Shown here piece by piece: positions 43,298 to 52,681 of a stretch of DNA of 64,000 nucleotides (position 1 is its first letter; the number at the start of each line of letters is the position of its first letter). Both the position numbers and the translations under genes were made by a program. The notes beneath the pieces were generated by a model. That model ran no database searches. It was not told the origin of the DNA and saw only the letters and a program-made list of their open reading frames with translations. The stretch is taken from assembly GCA_017640605.1 (NCBI GenBank), contig JAEPQH010000005.1, forward strand, positions 124,001 through 188,000, given 5' to 3'. This DNA is from Balneolaceae bacterium. GTDB lineage: Bacteria > Bacteroidota > Rhodothermia > Balneolales > Balneolaceae.

Positions 43298-43875
43298 TTT
43301 TGGCAAGACTCAAATATACGGCAAGTTGCGGGTAATCTTCAAAGGAGAGTTTGGTTTTTTTGTAACAGAGTTACACAGTATCAAATTCAATTCTTGATTG
43401 CAGGATAGCTAGTAAAGCTTCAAACAAAATCCTGTAAATCTTTAAATCAAGAGAATCATGGTCAAAGACAGGCACAGAGTTGCAAAGGTGAAAATGAGCA
43501 AAGGCATCAACTACGTTAAAATATTCTGAACAAGGCTTTTGTATAGATCATCTTCGTTGATCGAAACAGAGGCACAGAAATTAAATAAACCGCGAAATCT
43601 ATAAATCCATTTAATCCGTGATTCAACTTTTTATTATGTGCTTCCACAAAATCATACTAATCCTTAAATCAAGAGAATCATGGTCAAAAAGAGAGGGACA
43701 AAGGCGCACAGGCACAAGTGACAAAGGCATCAACTACGCTAAAATATACTTATCGAAGCTTTTGCGTAGTTTAGCTTCGTTGATTAAAACTAAGGCACTA
43801 AGGCAACACTCAACACTTAAAAACTAACCACTTTCAATCAACGAAGCTTAATGCGAAGTTGATCAAAACTCAAAA
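43298..43875. repeat. degenerate direct and inverted repeats downstream of S9/tRNA region
   Basis: The 578 bp hold no credible gene. Two related units about 222 bp apart share a 25-bp identical block (43442-43466 and 43664-43688) and the 17-bp block CAAAGGCATCAACTACG (43499-43515 and 43722-43738). A third, inverted fragment lies at 43032-43066 beyond the tRNA. Near the end, inverted AATCAACGAAGCT-type blocks (about 43750-43865) can pair. A 69-codon reading frame in this stretch is a by-product of the repeats. Confidence 0.75.
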
Positions 43876-45165
43876 CTAATCCCTCTTCTCCTTCAAACGC
43901 ATCGATAAAGCGGCAGAAATAATGAAAAAGATTCCGGCAAAGTACATGGCGTTTGCAGCTTCACCACCGAGCAGGAATTTGTAAATCGGACCAAAACTCA
44001 CGGTTTGGATTCCCATCGGAATAACAATCATCATATTCAAAATTCCCATGTACACTCCACGCCGATCCTGAGGTACAATTTTCGAAACCATGCCGTAAGG
44101 GATACCCATCATTGCCGCCCAACCGATTCCAAATAACACCATGGGGAAAAGCACATAAATAGGATCATGAATATTCGGAATCAGCAAGAGCGCAAGTCCT
44201 GTACCTAGTAAACTGGCAGCATAAATGCGTTTTCCGCCAAATTTTACGGTTAACGGAACCAATCCTAAGGCAACTACTGCGGTCACGATGTTATAGGTGG
44301 TGCTCATTTTCGCAGCCTGAGCCGCTGCTTCTGAGGTGTTGAATCCAAGCGTATTTCTGAACAAGGGTGTGATATATTGCCAATAACAAAACAAAGCATA
44401 CCACTGAAATAAATAAACCGCCGAGAGTTTCCACATGAATTTCGGCATTACTTTAACGGCATCCCAAATTTCGATAAACGGCGCTTTAAACTTAACCCAA
44501 AATGACTGCGCTTTGTGGGCAAGTATTTCGGTGAGTTCTTTTTCGGATGGTGGTATTTCCGGAGTTTTTAATACCGACCAAAGAATCGTTGAAATAGACA
44601 AAAAAGAACCAATGAAGAACGAATAATACAACCAGGTAGGAATGGTTTGAGCGACTTCCTCTCCACCGCCTAATAAATCCTGAAAAATAAAGATGGAACC
44701 GTTGGCTAATAAAATACCCGCACCCACAAACAAGCTTTGCATTTGATATCCCAAACTGAGTTGCTCATCAGGTAATTTATCACCAACAAAAGCTCGGTAC
44801 GGCTCCATAGCCATGTTATTTCCTACATCAAGAATCCATAGTAAGCCAACCGCAAACCAAAGGGTGGGACTTAATGGAAAGGCAAACAAACACAAACTTC
44901 CGAGAATGGCACCAATCAAGAAGAAAGGCTTTCTTCGTCCCCATTTCGGATGCCAGGTTTTATCAGAAATCGCTCCAACAATGGGCTGAACCACTAAACC
45001 TGTTACCGGTCCGGCAATATTCAGGATGGGCAGCATTTCTTCGGATGCACCCAGAAACAAAAAGATGGGATTGATCGCGGTTTGTTGTAATCCAAAACTA
45101 TATTGGATTCCTAGAAATCCGACATTCATGTTCCAGATTTGCCAAAAGCTTAACTTTGTTTTCAT
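43876..45165 (-). CDS. MFS sugar transporter, SLC45/GPH-like
   Basis: The 429-residue transporter has 12 hydrophobic segments. Its N-terminal signature IWNMNVGFLGIQYSFGLQ and the loop HPKWGRRKPFFLIGA are typical of bacterial SLC45-like disaccharide or maltose transporters found next to glycan-utilisation genes. It would import a sugar across the inner membrane. It lies downstream of the DUF1080 and Gfo/Idh/MocA genes, separated from them by a terminator. It may therefore have its own promoter while serving the same pathway. Confidence 0.85.
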   Translation of the reverse strand: MKTKLSFWQIWNMNVGFLGIQYSFGLQQTAINPIFLFLGASEEMLPILNIAGPVTGLVVQPIVGAISDKTWHPKWGRRKPFFLIGAILGSLCLFAFPLSPTLWFAVGLLWILDVGNNMAMEPYRAFVGDKLPDEQLSLGYQMQSLFVGAGILLANGSIFIFQDLLGGGEEVAQTIPTWLYYSFFIGSFLSISTILWSVLKTPEIPPSEKELTEILAHKAQSFWVKFKAPFIEIWDAVKVMPKFMWKLSAVYLFQWYALFCYWQYITPLFRNTLGFNTSEAAAQAAKMSTTYNIVTAVVALGLVPLTVKFGGKRIYAASLLGTGLALLLIPNIHDPIYVLFPMVLFGIGWAAMMGIPYGMVSKIVPQDRRGVYMGILNMMIVIPMGIQTVSFGPIYKFLLGGEAANAMYFAGIFFIISAALSMRLKEKRD

Positions 45166-45247
45166 TCGATGTATTGGTTCTTATTGTTAATCACTGAAAG
45201 GCTGAAAGTTGAAAAGAAGGTAAATGATTACCCTTAACTTTCAATAT

Positions 45248-45280
45248 AAAAAAGCCTTCATTGACAAAATGAAGGCTTAA
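45248..45280 (-). terminator. intrinsic terminator after DUF1080 gene
   Basis: The stem AAGCCTTCATT / AATGAAGGCTT has a 5-nt loop. On the minus strand it is followed by TTTTTT. It lies between the DUF1080 stop and the MFS gene. Confidence 0.85.
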
Positions 45281-45349
45281 AATCAGATGTATTAAGCATT
45301 TAAAAGCTCAAGCTCCTAGTAAACGAAGACGAGCTTAAAGAAGGAGAAT

Positions 45350-45390
45350 CTCAAACCTCAAACCTCACTCCTCACTCCTCACTCCTCAAC
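45350..45390. repeat. short tandem heptad repeat
   Basis: Six consecutive 7-bp units, two CTCAAAC, three CTCACTC and one partial CTCAAC, run into the stop codon of the DUF1080 gene. Such C/T-rich heptads can vary in number by slippage. Confidence 0.85.
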
Positions 45391-45391
45391 C

Positions 45392-46180
45392 CTACTTAAG
45401 CTCTTTAATCTTAATATTACGGAACCAAACATCATCGCCATGATCCTGAAGTCCGATGATTCCTTCCATCGCAATGTTGCCCCAATTTTCGTTGATTCCC
45501 GGCCATTTAGAATCGGCAATTAATGCTGCCATTCGCTCTGAACCGATGGTATATTCAACTACTACTTCTCCATTTTGGATATGCTGAATGTTATTTCCAC
45601 GTGCTATAACCTCAGCAGAATTCCACTCACCAAATGGTTTAGCATTTTGGGGATCGGCAGGAATTAAATCATATAATGAACCTGCCTTGCGGTTTCCGTC
45701 TTTACCTAGTTCAGCATCCGGGTGGTTTACATTATCCAATACCTGCATTTCCGGGGCAGTTTTCCAGATATAATCCCACTGCTCGTCTTCACTTCCTCTG
45801 TAGAAAATTCCAGCATTAGCGGCTTTAGCTACTTTCCATTCAACTTTAAAGTGGAAGTCGCTAAACATCTGATCATAGATGATATCTCCACCTTCGGCAT
45901 TTCCTAATTCACCGCGACCGGATCCCTGTATGTGAAGCGATCCGTCATCTGAAATCATCCATGCATTGGGGAAACTCTCTTTTTGATAGCCTCGCCAGCC
46001 ATCGGTAGATTCTCCATCAAATAACAGCATCCAGCCGTCATCGATTTCAGCTTGGGTTAAGGTGTTAGGTGTAGGTTCCATGGGTTCCGTAGCAGTTTGT
46101 TCTTTTTGTTGAGCGCAAGCAGTTAGCAGAAACACTGCGATTGTTGCCAGACTCAAACATTGAGTGATTTGTTTTTTCAT
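45392..46180 (-). CDS. DUF1080 (3-keto-disaccharide hydrolase-like) lipoprotein
   Basis: The start is set at the ATG at 46180 (MKKQITQCL), because it gives a signal peptide with lipobox LTAC. A longer in-frame reading overlaps the upstream gene and would hide the signal. The 262-residue product has one DUF1080/LamG-like jelly-roll domain: LLFDGESTDGWRGYQ, the WKVAKAANAGIFYR strand pair, EMQVLDN, and VWFRNIKIKEL at the end. Family members include hydrolases and lyases for 3-keto-glycosides. It lies 31 nt downstream of a Tat-exported Gfo/Idh/MocA protein, a common partner. Enzyme activity is inferred from family. Confidence 0.85.
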   Translation of the reverse strand: MKKQITQCLSLATIAVFLLTACAQQKEQTATEPMEPTPNTLTQAEIDDGWMLLFDGESTDGWRGYQKESFPNAWMISDDGSLHIQGSGRGELGNAEGGDIIYDQMFSDFHFKVEWKVAKAANAGIFYRGSEDEQWDYIWKTAPEMQVLDNVNHPDAELGKDGNRKAGSLYDLIPADPQNAKPFGEWNSAEVIARGNNIQHIQNGEVVVEYTIGSERMAALIADSKWPGINENWGNIAMEGIIGLQDHGDDVWFRNIKIKELK

Positions 46181-46211
46181 TGTTCGATTAACTGTTCTTT
46201 TCAAATTCTTA

Positions 46212-47738
46212 TTAATAACTCCAACCATTTCGGTATGGTCGTTTGATGTAATTTCGTGCTGCCTGAGCGGCATTAATCGTAGCGTAATTCGTGTTGAATT
46301 TCGGATCACCATCCACAACCTCAAAGGTATCGGTGGTTACCACGCGAATTTGCTCGTTTTCGTCGATATTGGTGATGGTCATGTTTTCACCATCCCATTG
46401 TAGAGGTCGGCGTAAATCCTGTAGACGAATTGCTAAATTCCCCATCACAACCACTTCGTTTAGCGGACCTGAATATCCAAAATGAGCACTTGGCTCAACT
46501 CGATTTCTGCGGGATTCTTTGCAAGCTCGCACCCAGTCCATTTCGTGAGAGGTTATTGCAGAAGCATCGGTTTCTGCAGCAATACTCATCGGAGTGAGTA
46601 CACGTCGTAAAGTTTGAGGGACACGTGGAGGATCGTTTTCTCTACCTACAATAAATGGATCTCTGGCGTAGGTGCCACAAATCAATACTCCTTTAGTTCC
46701 AACAAACATAGCTCCACCCCAATCGTCGCCAATCCATTTTCCGGGTGCTAATCCTTCCGGGCGTTTAGGCATCAAGCCGCCATCATACCAGGTAAAATCA
46801 ACTGCAGGCATGTTTACATTACCTTTTTTACCACGAGCTGGGAAATGATAATGAACCGTACTTCCTACAGGTGCACTTTCGGTGTTTACTTGTGTAGATG
46901 ATCCCTCGATTGTGGTTGGCTGACCAAGTTCAAGTGCTTTGAAAACTGGATCAATAATATGGCATCCCATATCGCCTAATGCACCGGTTCCGAAATCCCA
47001 CCATGCACGCCAGTTCCAAGGCGTATATTTTGGATGATACGGTCGCCAAGGTGCCGGACCAATAAAGTTGTGCCAATCTAAGGTTGGCGGTGTGGATGGA
47101 GTTTCCATCGGCCGCATTAATCCCTGAGGCCAGATAGGTCGGTTTGTCCAGGCATGTACTTCGGTTACTTCCCCAATTTCTCCGGCCCAAATCCACTCAC
47201 AAACCAATCGAATTCCTTCTCCCGAATTTCCCTGATTTCCCATTTGAGTAGCAACTCCGGTTTCGTCTGCTAATTGAGTAAGCATTCGTGATTCATATAC
47301 CGAGTGCGTTAACGGCTTTTGAACATACACGTGCTTTCCGGCCCGCATAGAATCGGCAGCTGCAACGTAGTGGGTATGATCCGGTGTTGAAATCATAACA
47401 GCGTCGATATCGTCGCCCATTTCATCCAACATTTCCCGGTAATCCATGTACTTTTGAGCGCCGGGATAATCGTTAAAGCAACGAGCTGCATACTTCCAAT
47501 CTACATCGGCAAGAGCAACGATATTTTCAGAATTCATGGCTCGCAAATTACCGCGTCCCATACCGCCAACTCCAATCCCGGCAATATTTAGTTTATCGCT
47601 TGGCGCTTTATGTCCTAACCCCGCAATTACAGAACTCGGAAGAATGGTAACTCCTGCTGCTAAAGCTCCGGTAGTTTTTAGGAAATCGCGACGTGAGGTA
47701 TTCGGTTTCCGTTCTTCCTTCTTATTTTTTTTATTCAT
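46212..47738 (-). CDS. Tat-exported Gfo/Idh/MocA-family oxidoreductase
   Basis: This 508-residue exported dehydrogenase has a twin-arginine signal TSRRDFLKTTGALAAGV (Arg16-Arg17), a Rossmann domain GIGVGGMGRGNLRAM, DVDWK for the cofactor, and the family motif YVQKPLTHS (usually E-K-P). The substrate domain (about 180-420) has WHNFIGPAPWRPYHPKYTPW and DFGTGALGDMGCHIID, typical of secreted glycoside or inositol dehydrogenases of Bacteroidota and Planctomycetes. Folding with NAD(P) in the cytoplasm explains Tat export. With the DUF1080 protein it probably oxidises and cleaves a sugar at C3. Confidence 0.9.
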   Translation of the reverse strand: MNKKNKKEERKPNTSRRDFLKTTGALAAGVTILPSSVIAGLGHKAPSDKLNIAGIGVGGMGRGNLRAMNSENIVALADVDWKYAARCFNDYPGAQKYMDYREMLDEMGDDIDAVMISTPDHTHYVAAADSMRAGKHVYVQKPLTHSVYESRMLTQLADETGVATQMGNQGNSGEGIRLVCEWIWAGEIGEVTEVHAWTNRPIWPQGLMRPMETPSTPPTLDWHNFIGPAPWRPYHPKYTPWNWRAWWDFGTGALGDMGCHIIDPVFKALELGQPTTIEGSSTQVNTESAPVGSTVHYHFPARGKKGNVNMPAVDFTWYDGGLMPKRPEGLAPGKWIGDDWGGAMFVGTKGVLICGTYARDPFIVGRENDPPRVPQTLRRVLTPMSIAAETDASAITSHEMDWVRACKESRRNRVEPSAHFGYSGPLNEVVVMGNLAIRLQDLRRPLQWDGENMTITNIDENEQIRVVTTDTFEVVDGDPKFNTNYATINAAQAARNYIKRPYRNGWSY

Positions 47739-47990
47739 ACTCCGATGATTAAGTTGATTGTAACTAAGTGATTATCAAAAAGAGCGAATCTATAATTAAG
47801 CGTCGATCACCCTTCAAATATAGCTCGGTATTTAAGCCAAATTCGGCTAAAAGTAAACGAAAAAACGACATTGAATTCCAGAAAACCGCTTGCAGCTTTA
47901 AATCGCACACAGGGTCAATAAATAGTTACATCCCTTAACAGAGTTTCCTACCTTCGGAATCACTCAATTATATTCATCGCAGTAGATATT

Positions 47991-50450
47991 ATGTACGTTT
48001 TAAAATTTGGCGGAACATCGGTCGGCACAGCCCAAAGCCTGAAACAAGTTCAGAAAATTCTCGAGAATCATGCAGAAAATGGAATTCCACAAGCCGTGGT
48101 GGTTTCTGCGCTGGGCGGTATTACCAATCAATTGGTAGAATTAGCAGCAAAAGCCGAAGCCGGAGATGAAAGTTACACCGAGTTACTGGTTGCAATCGAA
48201 GAGCGACATCTCGATGTAATCGAAGCATTAATTCCGGCCACACAACGCAGCAGTACGATTACAACCATTAAACTTCTGCTAAATGATCTGGAAGATATTT
48301 GCAGAGGTGTTTTTCTGATTCATGAGCTTTCTCCTCGATCAAGCGATCACATTTTAAGTTTCGGGGAACGACTCTCCTCAGCACTCATTCACGATTATTT
48401 AGCTTCCAGCGGATTGAAGGTCAGATTACTGGATGCCCGCAAAATCGTTAAAACCGATGCCCATTTTGGAAATGCCGTGGTAGATCAGGCATTGAGTTAT
48501 ACCAATATTCAACAAGCTTTTGATGGATATAATGATATCAGCATCATCCCGGGTTTTCTCGCTTCATCGAACGAAGGGAATTTCACAACAACCTTAGGTC
48601 GTGGTGGTTCGGATTATTCAGCCGCACTCATAGCAGCTGCTTTAGATGCCGATAAGCTACAAATATGGACCGATGTTTCCGGAATGATGACAGCAAACCC
48701 GAGAATGGTACCTCTCGCCCATCCCATAAAACATTTGTCGTACGAAGAAGCCATGGAGCTTTCGCATTTTGGGGCAAAAGTGATTTATCCGCCAACCATT
48801 CAACCTGTGTTGGATAAAGGCATAGATGTTGAAGTTAAAAACACCTTTTCGCCGGAAGATCACGGCACATTAATCACCAAAAACGGAGCAGAAAATGGTG
48901 ATTTAGTGAAAGGATTATCAAGTATCGAAGACGTAGCACTTTGCACGCTCTCCGGTTCCGGGATGGTGGCTGTACCTAATTTTTCGTATCGCCTGTTTGC
49001 TTCCCTAAGTCGAGAAAGCATCAATGTAATTATGATCACGCAGGCATCTTCTGAGCATACCATCACCGTTGGAATCGCCGAAAAAGATGCAGAACGAGCC
49101 CGCATCAGCATTGAAGCCGAATTTGAGAATGAAATCAGGCTTAGAAAAGTAAATCCACTCACCGTTGAAACTCAGTTGTCGATTATAGCCTTAGTTGGAA
49201 CGCGTATGCGGGAGCAAGTTGGGGTAAGTGCCAATCTTTTTGAGACGCTCAGCCATAATGGAGTAAATGTAAAAGCAATTGCTCAGGGTTCTACTGAATT
49301 GAATATATCGGTGGTAATCGATCGTAAGCATCTGAAGAAGTCATTGAACTCTTTGCACGAGAGCTTTTTCCTGTCGGATATTCGAAAGTACTATTTGTTC
49401 ATGATTGGAGTGGGCAATGTGGGTGAAGCTTTTTTGAATCAGATCAAAGCACAGAACGACTTTCTTTCAGAAGCCTTTAAAGTACAGCTCAATGTATGTG
49501 GATTGGCTAATTCCAGAAAAATGATCTTTAATGAAGAAACCATAAATCTGGATACCTGGAAGCAAGATATTGAAGATCACGGTACGCCAATGTCTGATCA
49601 GGGATTTGTGGAAGTCATGGAGGCAATGAATATGCGAAATAGTATTTTTGTGGATTGCACTGCCAGCAACGATATCCCAAAATTGTACGATCGAATTTTA
49701 AGAAACAGTATTTCGGTAGTTACGCCCAATAAAGTGGCTTGTTCTTCCGATTTCGATTCCTACCTCGACCTCAAAAAAACAGCAACACGATATCAGGCAA
49801 AGTTTTTATTTGAAACCAATGTAGGAGCCGGTTTGCCGGTGATTTCTACCTTAAGTGATCTGTTAAAAAGCGGCGATCGCATCACTAAAATTCAGGCAGT
49901 ACTGTCAGGTACTCTCAACTTTTTGTTTAATACTTATGATGGAAGTCAAAAATTTAGCGTTGTAGTTAAACAAGCAAAAGCCGAGGGATACACAGAACCG
50001 GATCCACGATTAGATTTATCAGGTGTTGATGTAATGCGAAAAATTCTGATTCTTGCCCGCGAAAGTGGATACAAGTTAGAATTGGAAGACATCGGTAATG
50101 AACCATTTGTGCCTGAAGAATGCATGAATACCGACTATCTTGATGACTTCTATGCGATGCTTGATAAGCACGACGATGTATTCAAAAAAATGTATCAAGA
50201 AGCGGCCGAAGCCGGAAAGAGAATAAAATATGTGGCAACCTTTGAGCGCGATGGAAAGCAAGCACAAACAGGATTGCAGACTTTCGGTAGAGAACATCCT
50301 TTTTTCGAGTTGGATGGAAAAGACAACATTGTTTTATTCTACACTAAACGCTATAGTGAACAGCCCCTTGTAGTTAAAGGAGCCGGAGCGGGAGCTGCGG
50401 TAACTGCATCGGGGATTTTTGCAGATGTGATGAGAATAACTTCAGCCTGA
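47991..50450 (+). CDS. thrA: bifunctional aspartokinase/homoserine dehydrogenase
   Basis: This 819-residue fused enzyme starts the threonine branch. The aspartokinase domain (1 to about 290) has KFGGTSVGTAQSL and SFGERLSSALI. Tandem ACT regulatory domains follow (about 310-455). The homoserine dehydrogenase domain (about 460-819) has IGVGNVGEAFLNQI, VTPNKVACSS, NVGAGLPVISTL and the EGYTEPDPRLDLSGVDV motif. It catalyses the first and third steps from aspartate and is normally inhibited by threonine through the ACT domains. It is the first gene of a five-gene unit. The 252-bp upstream gap shows no leader peptide or attenuator that I can identify. Confidence 0.96.
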   Translation: MYVLKFGGTSVGTAQSLKQVQKILENHAENGIPQAVVVSALGGITNQLVELAAKAEAGDESYTELLVAIEERHLDVIEALIPATQRSSTITTIKLLLNDLEDICRGVFLIHELSPRSSDHILSFGERLSSALIHDYLASSGLKVRLLDARKIVKTDAHFGNAVVDQALSYTNIQQAFDGYNDISIIPGFLASSNEGNFTTTLGRGGSDYSAALIAAALDADKLQIWTDVSGMMTANPRMVPLAHPIKHLSYEEAMELSHFGAKVIYPPTIQPVLDKGIDVEVKNTFSPEDHGTLITKNGAENGDLVKGLSSIEDVALCTLSGSGMVAVPNFSYRLFASLSRESINVIMITQASSEHTITVGIAEKDAERARISIEAEFENEIRLRKVNPLTVETQLSIIALVGTRMREQVGVSANLFETLSHNGVNVKAIAQGSTELNISVVIDRKHLKKSLNSLHESFFLSDIRKYYLFMIGVGNVGEAFLNQIKAQNDFLSEAFKVQLNVCGLANSRKMIFNEETINLDTWKQDIEDHGTPMSDQGFVEVMEAMNMRNSIFVDCTASNDIPKLYDRILRNSISVVTPNKVACSSDFDSYLDLKKTATRYQAKFLFETNVGAGLPVISTLSDLLKSGDRITKIQAVLSGTLNFLFNTYDGSQKFSVVVKQAKAEGYTEPDPRLDLSGVDVMRKILILARESGYKLELEDIGNEPFVPEECMNTDYLDDFYAMLDKHDDVFKKMYQEAAEAGKRIKYVATFERDGKQAQTGLQTFGREHPFFELDGKDNIVLFYTKRYSEQPLVVKGAGAGAAVTASGIFADVMRITSA

Positions 50451-50453
50451 TTG

Positions 50454-51386
50454 ATGGAAGAAATAAAAGTTTTTGCGCCTGCTACAGTTGCAAATGTAGC
50501 CTGCGGGTACGATGTGATGGGATTTGCCATGAAAGATATTGGCGATACCATGACCATAAGAAAAATTGCGACAAAAAAATGGGTCATTGAAAACGGCCGT
50601 GGTTGCGAAGGTTTGCCGGTAAGCCCAAAAGAAAATGTAATTGGTGTGGCTGTGGAAGCTTTGATGAAAGCGTACGGTAAATCCATCGATTTTGGCTTTC
50701 ATTTTTATACAACCAAGAATATAAAACCCGGAAGTGGCATGGGATCGAGTGCATCCAGTGCTTCTGCTGCAGTTTTTGGGGTAAATCAATTATTAGGAAA
50801 GCCATTCAAGAAAAAAGAACTGGTTAAATTTGCGATGGAAGGTGAACGCGCTGCATCCGGAGCGGCACATGCCGATAATGTTGCGCCTTGTTTGTTAGGT
50901 GGTTTTACATTAATCCGCAGCTACGAACCCTTAGATATCATCGAACTGCAATATCCGGATATGCTGTATGCTAGTGTGGTACATCCTCAAATCGAAATAA
51001 AAACGTCCGATTCGAAAAAGATTCTGAAAAAAGATATCCCGATTAAAGATGCTATTACTCAATGGGGAAATGTGGGTGGTTTAATTTCAGGATTGGCAAA
51101 ACCGGATTATGATCTCATCGGCAGATCATTACAAGATGTTGTTGCAGAACCCATACGCAGTAAACTGATTCCGTATTTTAAAGACGCAAAAAAAGCAGCA
51201 CTCAATGAAGGAGCATTAGGCGCTAGTATCTCGGGATCCGGTCCCTCCATTTTCGCCCTTTCATTCAGCAGAAAAATTGCCGAAGGTATCGCAATAGCAT
51301 TTAATAATGTATATGCAAGCAATGGAATTATGGCGAATGTGTACATCTCTCAGGTTAATGCTCAAGGCACTCAAATTATCTCATGA
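50454..51386 (+). CDS. thrB: homoserine kinase
   Basis: This GHMP kinase of 310 residues has an N-terminal FAPATVANVACGYDVMGFA block, the ATP-binding KPGSGMGSSASSASAAV, and the C-terminal GASISGSGPSIFAL. It phosphorylates homoserine. The start is the ATG at 50454; a TTG just before it is also in frame but less likely. It follows thrA by 3 nt and its stop overlaps the thrC start as ATGA. Confidence 0.95.
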   Translation: MEEIKVFAPATVANVACGYDVMGFAMKDIGDTMTIRKIATKKWVIENGRGCEGLPVSPKENVIGVAVEALMKAYGKSIDFGFHFYTTKNIKPGSGMGSSASSASAAVFGVNQLLGKPFKKKELVKFAMEGERAASGAAHADNVAPCLLGGFTLIRSYEPLDIIELQYPDMLYASVVHPQIEIKTSDSKKILKKDIPIKDAITQWGNVGGLISGLAKPDYDLIGRSLQDVVAEPIRSKLIPYFKDAKKAALNEGALGASISGSGPSIFALSFSRKIAEGIAIAFNNVYASNGIMANVYISQVNAQGTQIIS

Positions 51387-52681
51387 AGTATTACAGCACC
51401 AAAGGCACTGTTGAACCGGTAAATTTTCAGGAAGCTATTTTTAGAGGCTTACCTGCTGATAACGGATTATTCATGCCGGAAAAAATCCCCGTTCTCCCCT
51501 CCTCATTTTTCGATGAGCTTTCCAAAATGAGTTTACCCGAAATCGGCTTCGAAGTATTAAGGCATTTTGTGGATAGCGAAATTCCTGATGAAACCTTAAA
51601 GGAACTCGTCGCAGACACATTAAGCTTTGATATTCCACTTACCCGAATAAACGACTCGGTGTATGCACTGGAATTATTTCATGGTCCAACTATGGCGTTT
51701 AAAGACGTTGGAGCACGATTTTTAGCTCGATGTTTGAGTTATTTTACACAGAAGAAAAGCAACCAACTTACGGTATTGGTAGCCACATCGGGCGATACAG
51801 GTAGCGCCGTAGCCAACGGATTTTTTAATGTTGATGGAATTGAAGTCGTCATTTTATATCCGTCAGGCAAGGTTAGCGGATTTCAGGAACAACAGATGAC
51901 GACCTTGGGTGGAAATATAACCGCGCTGGAAGTGGACGGCACTTTTGATGATTGTCAGGCTTTGGTGAAACAAGCCTTTCTTGATGATGAACTCAGAGAA
52001 GCAAAACAACTTACTTCGGCGAATTCCATCAACATAGCGCGATTGCTGCCACAAAGTATCTACTATTTTTATGCGTGGGCACAATTGCCGGATGAAGCCA
52101 AAAACGAAGCTATTTTCTCTGTGCCAAGTGGTAATTATGGCAATCTAAGTGCCGGATTGATTGCTCAAAAAATGGGATTACCCATCAAACATTTTTTGGC
52201 TTGTTCGAATACCAACGACACCGTTCCCTTATATCTGTGGAATGGAAATTTCGAACCGAAACCGAGTGTTTCAACTATTTCGAATGCGATGGATGTGGGC
52301 AACCCGAGCAACTTCTTCAGAATGCTGGATCTTTTTGATGGTTCTTATCAACAAATGATCAAACACATTTCGGGTTATGCCTACACCGACGACAGTACAC
52401 GAGATGCTATCCAAAAAACCTATGCCCTCTACGGATACATTTTAGATCCGCACGGCGCGGTGGGTTATCTCGGATTAATGGATTACTTCCGATCTGAACA
52501 AGGCACAGGAATACTCCTTGAAACTGCGCATCCGGTAAAATTTAAACAAACGGTGGAAGATCAAATTCTGCGTGATGTACCCGTTCCTGCGCATGTTGAA
52601 AAAACATCACTTGAAAAAAAGAGCATACCGTTTAATGCAAATTTCACCGATTTCCGCTCATTCTTAATCGATAAACAATGA
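51383..52681 (+). CDS. thrC: threonine synthase
   Basis: This 432-residue PLP enzyme has the cofactor lysine Lys107 in HGPTMAFKDVGARFLAR, the phosphate-cup sequence TSGDTGSAVANGFF, and the FSVPSGNYGNLSAGLIA segment. It converts phosphohomoserine to threonine, completing the pathway begun by thrA. Its ATG overlaps thrB by 4 nt and its stop overlaps the next gene by 4 nt. Confidence 0.96.
   Translation: MKYYSTKGTVEPVNFQEAIFRGLPADNGLFMPEKIPVLPSSFFDELSKMSLPEIGFEVLRHFVDSEIPDETLKELVADTLSFDIPLTRINDSVYALELFHGPTMAFKDVGARFLARCLSYFTQKKSNQLTVLVATSGDTGSAVANGFFNVDGIEVVILYPSGKVSGFQEQQMTTLGGNITALEVDGTFDDCQALVKQAFLDDELREAKQLTSANSINIARLLPQSIYYFYAWAQLPDEAKNEAIFSVPSGNYGNLSAGLIAQKMGLPIKHFLACSNTNDTVPLYLWNGNFEPKPSVSTISNAMDVGNPSNFFRMLDLFDGSYQQMIKHISGYAYTDDSTRDAIQKTYALYGYILDPHGAVGYLGLMDYFRSEQGTGILLETAHPVKFKQTVEDQILRDVPVPAHVEKTSLEKKSIPFNANFTDFRSFLIDKQ

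Noticed and set aside
43618-43827. 69-codon reading frame downstream of tRNA-Leu
   Set aside because: Lies wholly in degenerate direct repeats; no homology, no ribosome site.
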